From Candidatus Thiopontia autotrophica (GTDB taxonomy: Bacteria; Pseudomonadota; Gammaproteobacteria; GCF-002020875), in NCBI GenBank assembly GCA_014384675.1, contig JACNFK010000019.1, positions 1 to 43,285 on the forward strand: a stretch of DNA of 43,285 nucleotides. The letters run 5' to 3'. How positions within the stretch are numbered: position 1 is the stretch's first letter; the number at the start of each line of letters is the position of its first letter. The position numbers and the translations under genes are program-made. Below are positions 1-6,448 of this stretch, piece after piece. The notes beneath the pieces were generated by a model. That model searched no databases. It was not told where the DNA came from and saw only the letters and a list, made by a program, of their open reading frames with translations.

Positions 1-116
1 CTGATGTTATAAAAAATATTAACTGGTTAATTTGCCCTATCTGCCCGCCACAAAGCGGATACAGATACACCGCAGGTTAGGCCAGTGATTTATACCCTTT
101 AACCAACTATAGCTAC

Positions 117-130
117 TTGACCTAGGTCAA
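117..130. promoter_or_regulatory. 14-bp perfect palindrome, possible operator
   Basis: TTGACCTAGGTCAA is a perfect 14-bp palindrome placed 3 bp before the GAAAC direct repeats at 134-150. Its first half also resembles a -35 hexamer. Bases 1-264 contain no ORF that I can support on either strand; apart from this palindrome and the adjacent repeats I see nothing in them. The target gene may lie beyond the left edge. Binding by any regulator is a guess. Confidence 0.3.
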
Positions 131-150
131 ATTGAAACAATACTGAAACA
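131..150. promoter_or_regulatory. GAAAC direct repeats, putative OmpR-type site 1
   Basis: Two copies of TGAAACA occur 11 bp apart (GAAAC at 134 and 145). Tandem GAAAC/GTAAC half-sites spaced one helical turn are typical of OmpR-family operators. The same word recurs at 2360-2400 and 2744-2780 around the ompR-like gene of this window. The gene controlled here is not visible and is probably to the left. Confidence 0.4.
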
Positions 151-264
151 ATTAACTAACTGTAGTGGCCGTCTCATTGTAACAATAATTTCAATATAAC
201 AGAGCTGAACATCCCTTAATTTATGGTTAATTATCCTGCCCAAAAGGGGTTAAATTGATTTAAA

Positions 265-1611
265 TCAGGTAATTTGTAAAGATGCCTCAATGCCCCCAGC
301 AGTACGGTTGTTCAACGCAACTTTCCAACCATTTACATCTGCAAGATTTTTTACAATTGCCAGGCCAAGACCACTACCACCACTCTTGTCTGAACGGGAC
401 TCATCAACCCGATAAAAAGGTTGAAAGATATTTTTTAGATCTTTTTCAGGAATTCCCATGCCACGATTAAGAACACGGATAATTGTATGCTCTGGTGAAC
501 AATCCAGCCTCACCTCCAGACTCTCTCCATCTCCGTAACGGTATCCATTATCGAGATAGTTTGAGAGAATTCTATGCAACGCAGACAGGTCTATCTCTTT
601 TTTGCACTGCCCGCTGTCGGCCCGCCACCCAACACGCATGCCGCCGCGAACTTTTCTATCTACCACCTCCGTTATCGCCCTGTTCAAATCAGTAAGCTCA
701 AGCTTTCCCTGCTTGCCTCCCCGGGCAAACTCCATCGCCTCACTGATCATCTGATCCATCACATCCAGGTCGTCGATAATTCCCTCAACCAGCTCCGGAC
801 TCTGCTCTCTGGAGAGCATCTCTATACTGAGGCGCATGCGGGCAAGTGGGGTTTTGAGATCATGCGATATACCCACCAGCATGGTTGATCTATTTTCAGT
901 CAGATTCTGAACGCTCTTTACCATCCAGTTAAATCGCTGCACCAGCGATGAAAACTCTGCGGGCCCCTTCTCTGGCAGAGGCTTGGGATAAGATCCCATA
1001 GCCATCTCCCCAACTGCACCACGCAACTTATTAATTGGCATAAGCAGCCAGCGGGTAAGATAGTAGACCAATACCATAGAGAGAAAAAATACTGCCAAAA
1101 ACACCAACAACAGCACAGAGGGATTTAGACACCCCTTGCGCTCTTGGGAGAACCCTATACGTATTGATTTTCCTGTTTTGTGCTTTCCCCAAACTACCGG
1201 CAGATCAACCCAATAGTGGCCATGATCATGTCCATATGGATCATGATCACTCTCCCACATGGTTATGGGAACACCAAAACGTTCCTCAATTTCATCATCA
1301 ACAAAGTGCCAGAACGGGATACGCCACTCTGCCGGTCTGATCTTCAGATCTGGGGAGCCCAGTATGAAACCGGTGAACTCATTCTCTCTCTCTGTACCAT
1401 CAAACTCACCAGCAAGACGCAGAAGGGATGGGTTCTCTCTTATCTTCTCCAGGGCATCAACAAAGTGGTTAACCCTGGTCTCCACATTGGGCATCACCAT
1501 CTGCTTGAAAAAGATAATGAAGGTAATCAACTGCAAGAAGAAAATCCCCAGCCCCACCAGAATCATGGTGCGACTATATAGGCTTTTTGGTAGTTTTAGT
1601 GGAAAGCGCAC
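265..1611 (-). CDS. envZ: EnvZ-type sensor histidine kinase
   Basis: 448 aa. Inner-membrane sensor kinase expected to phosphorylate the response regulator encoded just upstream. The order is TM1 (about 17-36), a periplasmic domain of roughly 125 residues, TM2 (about 164-186), HAMP linker, HisKA H-box with phospho-acceptor His250 (GISHDLKTPLARM), N-box (LSNYLDNGYRYG) and G-boxes (GMGIPEKD, GGSGLGLAI). The start is GTG, 3 nt after the regulator stop, which suggests translational coupling. The sensor domain carries a histidine cluster (HDPYGHDHGHYW, His123-132) that I do not associate with EnvZ and that could bind metal or sense pH. The symbol rests on the OmpR-like partner and the domain order; the ligand is unknown. 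Confidence 0.88.
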   Translation of the reverse strand: MRFPLKLPKSLYSRTMILVGLGIFFLQLITFIIFFKQMVMPNVETRVNHFVDALEKIRENPSLLRLAGEFDGTERENEFTGFILGSPDLKIRPAEWRIPFWHFVDDEIEERFGVPITMWESDHDPYGHDHGHYWVDLPVVWGKHKTGKSIRIGFSQERKGCLNPSVLLLVFLAVFFLSMVLVYYLTRWLLMPINKLRGAVGEMAMGSYPKPLPEKGPAEFSSLVQRFNWMVKSVQNLTENRSTMLVGISHDLKTPLARMRLSIEMLSREQSPELVEGIIDDLDVMDQMISEAMEFARGGKQGKLELTDLNRAITEVVDRKVRGGMRVGWRADSGQCKKEIDLSALHRILSNYLDNGYRYGDGESLEVRLDCSPEHTIIRVLNRGMGIPEKDLKNIFQPFYRVDESRSDKSGGSGLGLAIVKNLADVNGWKVALNNRTAGGIEASLQIT

Positions 1612-1614
1612 AAA

Positions 1615-2316
1615 TCAGCTACTGGTGGAGAATATATAACCAACACCCCGTACAGTCTTGATAAAAACCGGATGGTGTGGATCTGCCTCAATCTTCTTGC
1701 GAAGCCTGGTGATTCTGACATCAATACTTCGATCGAAGGCCTCTTCTGAGCCACCATCCAGCAGGTCAAGCAGGTGATCTCTACTCAGTACATGGTTGGG
1801 GTGCTCAACCAGATGTCTCAACAGCTCAAACTCCCCACTGGTCACCTCTACAGCCTCTCCATTCTTGGTTAACGAGTAGCTGTTAAGGTCTACCTGATAA
1901 TCTCCAAATGATACGGTATTTTGATCTTCTGCCCCTGCATCAGCTCTATCGAGTCGCCGTAAAACAGACTGAATTCGAGCCAGCAGCTCTCTTGGATTGA
2001 ATGGTTTGGCCAGATAGTCATCCGCCCCCATCTCCAGCCCCACAATCTTGTCAATCTCCTCCCCCTTGGCGCTGAGGATAATGATCGGAATATTGCTGCT
2101 TGCACGAAGTCTGCGTGCAATAGAGAGTCCATCCTCACCCGGCATCATAAGATCCAGCACAATCAGATTTGGAGAAAATCCAGGGAGAACACTATCCATC
2201 TCCTCACCATCCTCTGCCGTCTCTACCTCATACCCCTGCTCATTGAGGTATCTGGAGAGCAGATCTCTTAGCTTTTGGTCATCATCAACAATCAGAATCT
2301 TGTTTTTTTCTCCCAC
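1615..2316 (-). CDS. ompR: OmpR-family response regulator
   Basis: 233 aa. DNA-binding transcription regulator. The receiver domain (1-120) has acidic pocket Asp11/Asp12, phospho-acceptor Asp55 (VLDLMMPGEDG), switch Ser82 and Lys104 (AKPFNPRELLARI). The winged-helix effector (about 135-230) includes TSGEFELLRHL and RSIDVRITRLRKKIE, ending VRGVGYIF. Resemblance to Escherichia coli OmpR is close, including PGEDGLSI and GADDYxxKPFNPRELLARI. It is first in a two-gene operon with the kinase. A four-unit GAAAC array lies 44-84 bp upstream, in the gap shared with the divergent small exported protein, so autoregulation and control of that gene are plausible. Confidence 0.93.
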   Translation of the reverse strand: MGEKNKILIVDDDQKLRDLLSRYLNEQGYEVETAEDGEEMDSVLPGFSPNLIVLDLMMPGEDGLSIARRLRASSNIPIIILSAKGEEIDKIVGLEMGADDYLAKPFNPRELLARIQSVLRRLDRADAGAEDQNTVSFGDYQVDLNSYSLTKNGEAVEVTSGEFELLRHLVEHPNHVLSRDHLLDLLDGGSEEAFDRSIDVRITRLRKKIEADPHHPVFIKTVRGVGYIFSTSS

Positions 2317-2359
2317 AATACCCCCTTTTAATCAACCAGTTACTCTAAACCAACCCATA

Positions 2360-2400
2360 GAAACATACTGAAATAGTAGGAAATTTTACTGTAACAGCTG
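2360..2400. promoter_or_regulatory. Four-unit GAAA repeat array, putative OmpR-type site 2
   Basis: GAAAC (2360), GAAAT (2370), GAAAT (2380) and GTAAC (2391) follow each other at 10, 10 and 11 bp, one per helical turn. The array ends 5 bp before a TATAAT box (2406-2411) that faces the small exported protein gene. No good -35 hexamer is visible, as expected for an activator-dependent promoter. The array lies between the divergent regulator gene and the small gene and could serve both. Confidence 0.6.
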
Positions 2401-2405
2401 ATCCA

Positions 2406-2411
2406 TATAAT
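2406..2411 (+). promoter_or_regulatory. -10 box of the small exported protein gene
   Basis: A perfect TATAAT sits 35 bp before the ATG at 2446, directly after the GAAAC array. The -35 region (about 2383-2388) is AT-rich without a TTGACA-like hexamer. AAGGA at 2433-2437 serves as the ribosome binding site. Confidence 0.5.
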
Positions 2412-2445
2412 AGTCCACAACTTAAACAAAATAAGGAATTACATT

Positions 2446-2730
2446 ATGAAGTATTCAAACAAAATTATCACAACAGTTGCTGGAACACTATTGATCTCTG
2501 GTTCCGCTATGGCCTCTATAGCTGACGACCATACAGAGGCTGGATGGTCATCAGAGAACATGAGTGAGAACTATAGTGGCGAGCAAGTTAGCTACTCTGG
2601 GACTCCTCTCTCTGCAGAAGAGCTGAATGACAATGGTTTCAACTGGTCATCAGAGAGTCTTAGCAGCAACTTCCAGGAAGTTCGCTACACATTCGACGAC
2701 TTTCTTGAGGAAAGTGGCTTTAACTTTTAA
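2446..2730 (+). CDS. Small exported acidic protein with two internal repeats
   Basis: 94 aa; I do not recognise the family. A Sec signal peptide is clear: lysines, a hydrophobic core, then AMA at 21-23 with probable cleavage before Ser24. The mature part of about 71 residues is acidic and Ser/Asn/Glu-rich with no cysteine. It consists of two diverged copies of one motif: residues 34-65 begin WSSENMSENY and end NGF, and residues 67-92 begin WSSESLSSNF and end SGF. Both follow WSSE-x-(M/L)-S-x-N-(Y/F)-...-V-x-Y. The start is supported by AAGGA eight nt upstream and a TATAAT box. It is divergent from ompR behind a GAAAC array, so a periplasmic or secreted member of that regulon is likely. Confidence 0.75.
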   Translation: MKYSNKIITTVAGTLLISGSAMASIADDHTEAGWSSENMSENYSGEQVSYSGTPLSAEELNDNGFNWSSESLSSNFQEVRYTFDDFLEESGFNF

Positions 2731-2743
2731 TCCTTAACGGATT

Positions 2744-2780
2744 GAAACAATCTGAAATAGTGGTGAAACAACAGAGAAAT
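2744..2780 (+). promoter_or_regulatory. Three-unit GAAAC array, putative OmpR-type site 3
   Basis: TGAAAC, TGAAAT and TGAAAC occur with GAAA at 2744, 2754 and 2765, followed by GAGAAA at 2774. A TATGAT -10-like box at 2791-2796 follows, mirroring the layout at 2360-2411. A start of transcription near 2803 would place the hairpin 2806-2858 at the very 5' end of the transcript. Confidence 0.5.
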
Positions 2781-2805
2781 GGTTGCCCACTATGATGAGA
2801 GTCGT

Positions 2806-2858
2806 GAACAGACACTGGAGGCCTCTCCCTCCTCCTCGATAGTCTCCAGTGTCTGTTC
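2806..2858 (+). ncRNA. 5' leader stem-loop (perfect 15-bp stem)
   Basis: GAACAGACACTGGAG (2806-2820) pairs perfectly with 2844-2858 across a 23-nt pyrimidine-rich loop. There is no T tract, so it is not a typical terminator. It falls immediately after the presumed promoter and before the 34-codon ORF. With the terminator at 3024-3066 the transcription unit would be about 260 nt. It could be a stabilising leader, a translational switch, or part of a dual-function small RNA. Confidence 0.45.
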
Positions 2859-2898
2859 AGCTTGTTTATAGACAATTACCAATAACGAGAATAAGACC

Positions 2899-3003
2899 AT
2901 GAAAAATATGACTAAAAATATTATCAATTTTGTAATGGATCCACTGGGCGAAGGATTCATTGTTATAGGCTCAATGCTCATGTTCGCTCTATTTGCCCTT
3001 TAG
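2899..3003 (+). CDS. 34-residue single-pass membrane micropeptide
   Basis: 34 aa. An amphipathic N-terminus with lysines and asparagines is followed by DPLGEGFIVIGSML and a hydrophobic tail, predicting one membrane segment. Coding status is supported by the strong terminator 20 nt downstream, the promoter-like GAAAC/TATGAT region upstream, and a sequence relative at 3098-3205 (shared P-L-x-E-x-x-x-V-x-G-x-x-L). The ribosome binding site (GAGA, 11 nt before the ATG) is weak. Function unknown; OmpR-type control is suggested by position. Confidence 0.5.
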   Translation: MKNMTKNIINFVMDPLGEGFIVIGSMLMFALFAL

Positions 3004-3023
3004 ATAAAAGTTGTCCTCCCCCT

Positions 3024-3066
3024 AAATCCGATACACATTTCGAAGCTGTGTATCGGATTTTTTATT
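3024..3066 (+). terminator. Rho-independent terminator after micropeptide 1
   Basis: AAATCCGATACACA (3024-3037) pairs perfectly over 14 bp with 3047-3060, with a 9-nt loop, followed by a T-rich tail. The T tract lies on the plus strand, so it ends the unit holding the 34-residue ORF. Confidence 0.9.
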
Positions 3067-3097
3067 GCAACATACACAGATCAATTTAGTATATGAG

Positions 3098-3205
3098 ATG
3101 ACGATAAAGAGAGCGGTAGAGACCATACTTAACACCCTTAACAACCCCTTGATTGAGGTAATACTTGTATTCGGGATCATATTAACTGTTGTGATACTGA
3201 TGTAA
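3098..3205 (+). CDS. 35-residue membrane micropeptide, relative of the previous one
   Basis: 35 aa. A charged amphipathic N-terminus (MTIKRAVETILNTL) precedes NPLIEVILVFGIIL and a hydrophobic end. Aligned on the Pro-Leu pair, it shares P, L, E, V, G and L positions with the 34-residue ORF upstream, and size and topology match. It lies 31 nt after the previous terminator. A TTGCAA at 3065-3070 is a weak promoter candidate and no clear ribosome binding site is visible. The GGGGACAG palindrome begins 4 nt after its stop codon. The shared motif is the main support for calling it a gene. Confidence 0.42.
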   Translation: MTIKRAVETILNTLNNPLIEVILVFGIILTVVILM

Positions 3206-3209
3206 TCGG

Positions 3210-3284
3210 AAAAGGGGACAGATTTATTTTTTCGTACGTGGCCAGCAAAGTGTGGGGTCAGAAAAATAAATCTGTCCCCTTTTT
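3210..3284. repeat. RAYT-type palindrome, GGGGACAG family
   Basis: AAAAGGGGACAGATTTATTT (3210-3229) starts an inverted repeat whose partner is 3261-3284. Arms are about 23 bp with one extra T, and the loop is 27 nt. The GGGGACA tip is shared with 41411-41468 and with half-sites at 39811-39830 and 41493-41513. GGGGTCAG also occurs inside the loop (3254-3261). It is probably a non-autonomous element mobilised by a REP-associated transposase; the link is inferred from the two such transposases at 35-43 kb. Confidence 0.6.
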
Positions 3285-3335
3285 TTAATCAAAGATTCAA
3301 AGCACCCTCCATAGCACCCTCAGACCAATAAAAAC

Positions 3336-3395
3336 AAAAAAGCAGCTTGCCTTAATTGACAAACTGCTTGTATTGGTGGGACATGAAGGATTCGA
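3336..3395 (-). repeat. Duplicated tail of the tRNA-Lys gene plus terminator
   Basis: This 60-nt block matches 3461-3520 at 59 of 60 positions. It carries a copy of the tRNA operon terminator (3336-3369) and the last 22 nt of tRNA-Lys including CCA, and then diverges. The 65 nt between the copies (3396-3460) are GC-rich with small palindromes (TCGGC-TAA-GCCGA and GGACGTCC). Such a truncated tRNA 3' end could be an attachment-site scar of an integrated element or a local tandem duplication. No integrase gene is present. Confidence 0.75.
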
Positions 3396-3460
3396 TCGGC
3401 TAAGCCGAGGCGGCCGCAGGACGTCCACCGAAGGTGAGAATCCCCACATAAGCTGGAAAT

Positions 3461-3494
3461 AAAAAAGCAGCTTGCCTTAATTGACAAACTGCTT
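3461..3494 (-). terminator. Terminator of the tRNA operon
   Basis: Read on the minus strand, AAGCAG and CTGCTT form a stem around an 18-nt loop, followed by six T. It lies 4 nt after the encoded CCA of tRNA-Lys. Confidence 0.65.
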
Positions 3495-3498
3495 ATAT

Positions 3499-3574
3499 TG
3501 GTGGGACATGAAGGATTCGAACCTTCGACCAAGAGATTAAGAGTCTCCTGCTCTACCAACTGAGCTAATGTCCC
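3499..3574 (-). tRNA. tRNA-Lys (CTT)
   Basis: 76 nt with encoded CCA. Acceptor GGGACAT/ATGTCCC, D-stem GCTC/GAGC, anticodon loop CTCTTAA (anticodon CTT) and T-loop TTCGAAT are all present. Last gene of the Pro-Arg-His-Lys cluster. Confidence 0.93.
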
Positions 3575-3580
3575 AAAATA

Positions 3581-3657
3581 TGGGGTGACTGATGGGGCTC
3601 GAACCCACGACCACCGGAATCACAATCCAGGGCTCTACCAACTGAGCTACAGTCACC
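3581..3657 (-). tRNA. tRNA-His (GTG)
   Basis: 77 nt with encoded CCA. Anticodon loop TTGTGAT gives GTG. The extra 5' G typical of tRNA-His (G-1 pairing with C73) is present. It lies 6 nt upstream of tRNA-Lys in the operon. Confidence 0.95.
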
Positions 3658-3693
3658 ATTGTACGTTGCTCTAAAATATTATCCTGCCAAAAA

Positions 3694-3770
3694 TGGCGCG
3701 CCCGGCAGGATTCGAACCTGCTACCCTCGGCTTAGAAGGCCGATGCTCTATCCTGATGAGCTACGGGCGC
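3694..3770 (-). tRNA. tRNA-Arg (TCT)
   Basis: 77 nt with encoded CCA. Acceptor GCGCCCG/CGGGCGC and anticodon loop CTTCTAA (TCT) are visible. Second gene of the cluster. Confidence 0.95.
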
Positions 3771-3782
3771 AGTATCTAAATT

Positions 3783-3859
3783 TGGTCGGGGTGGAGGGAT
3801 TCGAACCCCCGACATTCTGCTCCCAAAGCAGACGCGCTACCAGGCTGCGCTACACCCCG
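3783..3859 (-). tRNA. tRNA-Pro (TGG)
   Basis: 77 nt with encoded CCA. Acceptor CGGGGTG/CACCCCG and anticodon loop TTTGGGA (TGG) are visible. First gene of the operon, preceded by a strong promoter. Confidence 0.95.
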
Positions 3860-3888
3860 AACACCGATTACAAAATCAGCGAGCGCGA

Positions 3889-3916
3889 ATAATACCATCA
3901 ACGGTCTGCAGGTCAA
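3889..3916 (-). promoter_or_regulatory. tRNA operon promoter
   Basis: On the minus strand TTGACC is followed after 16 nt by TATTAT and a GC-rich discriminator (TCGCGCTCGC). That discriminator is the usual sign of a stable-RNA promoter under growth-rate or stringent control. It lies 29 nt before tRNA-Pro. Confidence 0.7.
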
Positions 3917-3977
3917 GATCGAGTGCTATAATGTTGCAACTTTTTTACCATTTATGGTGTTACGGAGCAGAAACAGG

Positions 3978-4835
3978 ATGAGTGCGACTATCCTAGACGG
4001 AAAAGGAATTGCGACAGAGATCAAGGAGGATGTGCGTAGAGAGGTAGACTCCCTGCTCGCCAAAGGACATCGTCAGCCAGGTCTGGCTGTCATCCAGGTA
4101 GGTAGTGATCCCGCCTCTGGCGTCTATGTTCGTAACAAGCGCAACAGCTGTGGAGCTGCCGGCATTCTCTCTATTGAACACGATCTACCAGAGACAACCA
4201 CCCAGGAAGAGCTACTTGCAATTGTTGATCAGTTAAACAACGATCCAACTGTTGATGGGATCCTGGTTCAGCTTCCCCTACCTTCACACATTGATCCTGA
4301 GACAGTTATTGAGGAGATTCACCCAGACAAGGATGTGGATGGCTTCCACCCCTACAACATGGGCCGGCTAGCTCTAAAGATGCCGGTACTTCGTCCCTGT
4401 ACACCAAAAGGTGTAATGACACTTCTGGAACGAACCGGAATCCTGCTAGAGGGGAAGGAGGCGGTAATTGTGGGGGCCTCAAATATTGTGGGACGCCCAA
4501 TGACCCTGGAGCTACTCTCTGCCCGCTGCACCACAACCACCTGCCACAGCAAGACGCAGGACCTAGAGGCTCATGTACGCCGTGCCGAGATCCTGGTTGT
4601 TGGTGTTGGAATACCAAACTTCATTCCTGGTAAATGGATCCGTGAGGGGGCTGTGGTGATCGATGTTGGCATCAACCGGCTGGATGATGGAACCCTGACT
4701 GGTGATGTCGATTTTGAGGGTGCAAGCAAAAATGCTTCCTGGATCACACCGGTACCCGGTGGTGTCGGTCCGATGACTATTGCCACCCTGCTACAAAACA
4801 CCTTGAAGGCGGCCGAGGTTTTCCACGGCACCTAA
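3978..4835 (+). CDS. folD: Methylenetetrahydrofolate dehydrogenase/cyclohydrolase
   Basis: 285 aa. Bifunctional cytoplasmic enzyme that interconverts 5,10-methylene-, 5,10-methenyl- and 10-formyl-tetrahydrofolate. It begins [11 protein letters not shown], followed by the catalytic [10 protein letters not shown] segment, then [13 protein letters not shown], the substrate motif LPLPSHID and the C-terminal signature [13 protein letters not shown]. The NAD(P)-binding loop reads [11 protein letters not shown] chose the ATG at 3978 over one at 3954 because it gives the normal FolD N-terminus and length (288 aa in Escherichia coli) and has CGGAG upstream. It is convergent with cysS across a long palindrome. 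Confidence 0.96.
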   Translation: MSATILDGKGIATEIKEDVRREVDSLLAKGHRQPGLAVIQVGSDPASGVYVRNKRNSCGAAGILSIEHDLPETTTQEELLAIVDQLNNDPTVDGILVQLPLPSHIDPETVIEEIHPDKDVDGFHPYNMGRLALKMPVLRPCTPKGVMTLLERTGILLEGKEAVIVGASNIVGRPMTLELLSARCTTTTCHSKTQDLEAHVRRAEILVVGVGIPNFIPGKWIREGAVVIDVGINRLDDGTLTGDVDFEGASKNASWITPVPGGVGPMTIATLLQNTLKAAEVFHGT

Positions 4836-4838
4836 GGA

Positions 4839-4965
4839 ATCCCTGCAAAAGTGGTGGTGGTACCGTCCAAGCAACCGTCTGTGGCCAGGATGGCCACGGT
4901 CGAGCGATACATGGATGTACTTGAGCGTGTTGCTTGGACGGTACCACCACTACTTTCGCAGGGAT
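4839..4965. repeat. Long palindrome with GGA-hairpin core (copy A)
   Basis: Arms 4839-4875 and 4929-4965 are complementary at 35 of 37 positions. The 53-nt core (4876-4928) folds into two hairpins: GTGGCC-AGGAT-GGCCAC, and TACA-TGGA-TGTA. The core is shared with 15634-15686 while the arms are unrelated. It fills nearly the whole gap between the convergent folD and cysS genes and could act as a bidirectional terminator. ACATGGATGT closely resembles the CsrA/RsmA binding consensus. Confidence 0.75.
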
Positions 4966-4971
4966 ATCAAA

Positions 4972-6363
4972 CTATCCCCGGCGCCAGGTAGTACCCTCGG
5001 CACCATCCTCCAGCACAATCCCCTGCTCCACAAAGAGATCACGAATACGGTCTGACTCTGCCCAATCCTTGTTGGTACGTGCAGCTGCGCGATCCTCAAT
5101 CAACTGCTCAATCTCCTCATCACTGAGACCACCCTCAGAGGATCCCTCCCCCTGCAGAAACTGCTCTGGATTCTGCTGCAACAGCCCAAGAATATCCGCC
5201 AGCTCTCTCAGAAGGGATGCATGAGAGGCAGCCGCTTCAGGTTGAACACTCGCTAGACGGTTGATCTCGCGCACCAGATCAAACAGCACAGAGAGTGCCT
5301 CCGGGGTATTGAAATCATCATCCATCGCCGCATTGAAGCGCTGTCCCCAACCGCTATCCTCAATTGCCTCTACCCCACCTGTCTCGATTCCACGCAGCGC
5401 AGTGTAGAAACGGGTGAGTGCCGCTTGGGCATTCTGCAGATTCTCTTCGCTGTAGTTGAGCGGGCTGCGATAGTGGCTGGTGAGCAGGAAGTAGCGAACC
5501 ACCTCGGCTGGATATTTCTGCAACACCTCACGTATGGTGAAGAAGTTCCCCAGTGACTTTGACATCTTCTCGTCATCCACCCGCACAAATCCGGCATGCA
5601 TCCAGTAGTTGACGAAGCTCTCGCAGGTCGCCCCCTCTGCCTGCGCAATCTCGTTCTCATGGTGCGGGAAGATCAGATCCATCCCCCCGCCATGGATATC
5701 AAAGTGGTTCCCAAGACACTGGGTCGACATGGCCGAACACTCAATATGCCAACCCGGACGCCCTCTGCCCCATGGTGAGTCCCAGCTGGGCTCATCCGGT
5801 TTGGCTGATTTCCAGAGCGCAAAGTCCACCGGATCTCTCTTGAGATCTCCTATCTTGACTCGAGCACCGGCCTGCAGATCCTCCAGGTTCTTGCCTGAGA
5901 GCTTGCCGTACTCCTCAATCTCCGAGACCTCACAGTAGACATCACCATTTTCCACCACGTATGCCTTGCCGTTGGCAATCAGCTTCTCGATCATGTCAAT
6001 AATCTCGTCCATCGAGTGAGTTGCCCGTGGCTCCTGGGTTGGTGGTTCAATTCCCAGTGCTGCAGCATCCTCATGCAGAGCAGCCACAAAACGGTCCACC
6101 AGGTCATTGAAGTCTTCACCATTCTCATTGGCCCGATTGATAATCTTGTCATCAATATCGGTAATATTACGCACATAGTTCACATCGTATCCACGAGAAC
6201 GGAGATAACGAACCACCACATCAAAGAAGACCATGACCCGAGCATGACCAACATGACAGAAGTCATAAACAGTCATCCCGCAGACATACATGTTGACCTT
6301 TCCATCATGGATTGGTTTGAAGGTCTCCTTGGAGCGACTCTGAGTATTGTAGATCTGTAACAT
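4972..6363 (-). CDS. cysS: Cysteinyl-tRNA synthetase
   Basis: 463 aa, class I aminoacyl-tRNA synthetase charging tRNA-Cys in the cytoplasm. The N-terminus carries [18 protein letters not shown] with the HIGH-equivalent HVGH and a zinc cysteine. [24 protein letters not shown] and the KMSKS loop ([12 protein letters not shown]) follow, then the helical anticodon-binding part. Length is close to the Escherichia coli enzyme (461). It is divergent from the exported PPIase gene. The order cysS-ppi-lpxH is conserved in gammaproteobacteria. Confidence 0.98.
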   Translation of the reverse strand: MLQIYNTQSRSKETFKPIHDGKVNMYVCGMTVYDFCHVGHARVMVFFDVVVRYLRSRGYDVNYVRNITDIDDKIINRANENGEDFNDLVDRFVAALHEDAAALGIEPPTQEPRATHSMDEIIDMIEKLIANGKAYVVENGDVYCEVSEIEEYGKLSGKNLEDLQAGARVKIGDLKRDPVDFALWKSAKPDEPSWDSPWGRGRPGWHIECSAMSTQCLGNHFDIHGGGMDLIFPHHENEIAQAEGATCESFVNYWMHAGFVRVDDEKMSKSLGNFFTIREVLQKYPAEVVRYFLLTSHYRSPLNYSEENLQNAQAALTRFYTALRGIETGGVEAIEDSGWGQRFNAAMDDDFNTPEALSVLFDLVREINRLASVQPEAAASHASLLRELADILGLLQQNPEQFLQGEGSSEGGLSDEEIEQLIEDRAAARTNKDWAESDRIRDLFVEQGIVLEDGAEGTTWRRG

Positions 6364-6385
6364 GGCGAGAGATTATATCGCCACA

Positions 6386-6415
6386 AGTGATCAATATCAC
6401 TCATAGTGTTATGAT
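6386..6415 (+). promoter_or_regulatory. Possible promoter/operator of the exported PPIase gene
   Basis: AGTGAT-N4-ATCACT (6386-6401) is an inverted repeat followed by TATGAT (6410-6415), 33 bp before the ATG at 6449. The palindrome covers the -35 zone. The regulator is unknown. Confidence 0.3.
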
Positions 6416-6448
6416 TCGCGCCAAGTTTTCACTAGAGACAGGAAGCAG

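Noticed and set aside
2790-2981. 63-residue minus-strand ORF with a hydrophobic segment
   Set aside because: It is the antisense of micropeptide 1 and the leader hairpin; promoter, terminator and the related ORF downstream all point to the plus strand.
3396-3460. Third copy of the GGA-hairpin core near the tRNA repeat
   Set aside because: CAGGACGTCC matches copy B, but the surrounding bases and the second hairpin are missing, so the resemblance is probably chance.
3320-3892. ORFs overlapping the tRNA cluster
   Set aside because: They consist of tRNA sequence and its duplicated tail; no protein family is recognisable.
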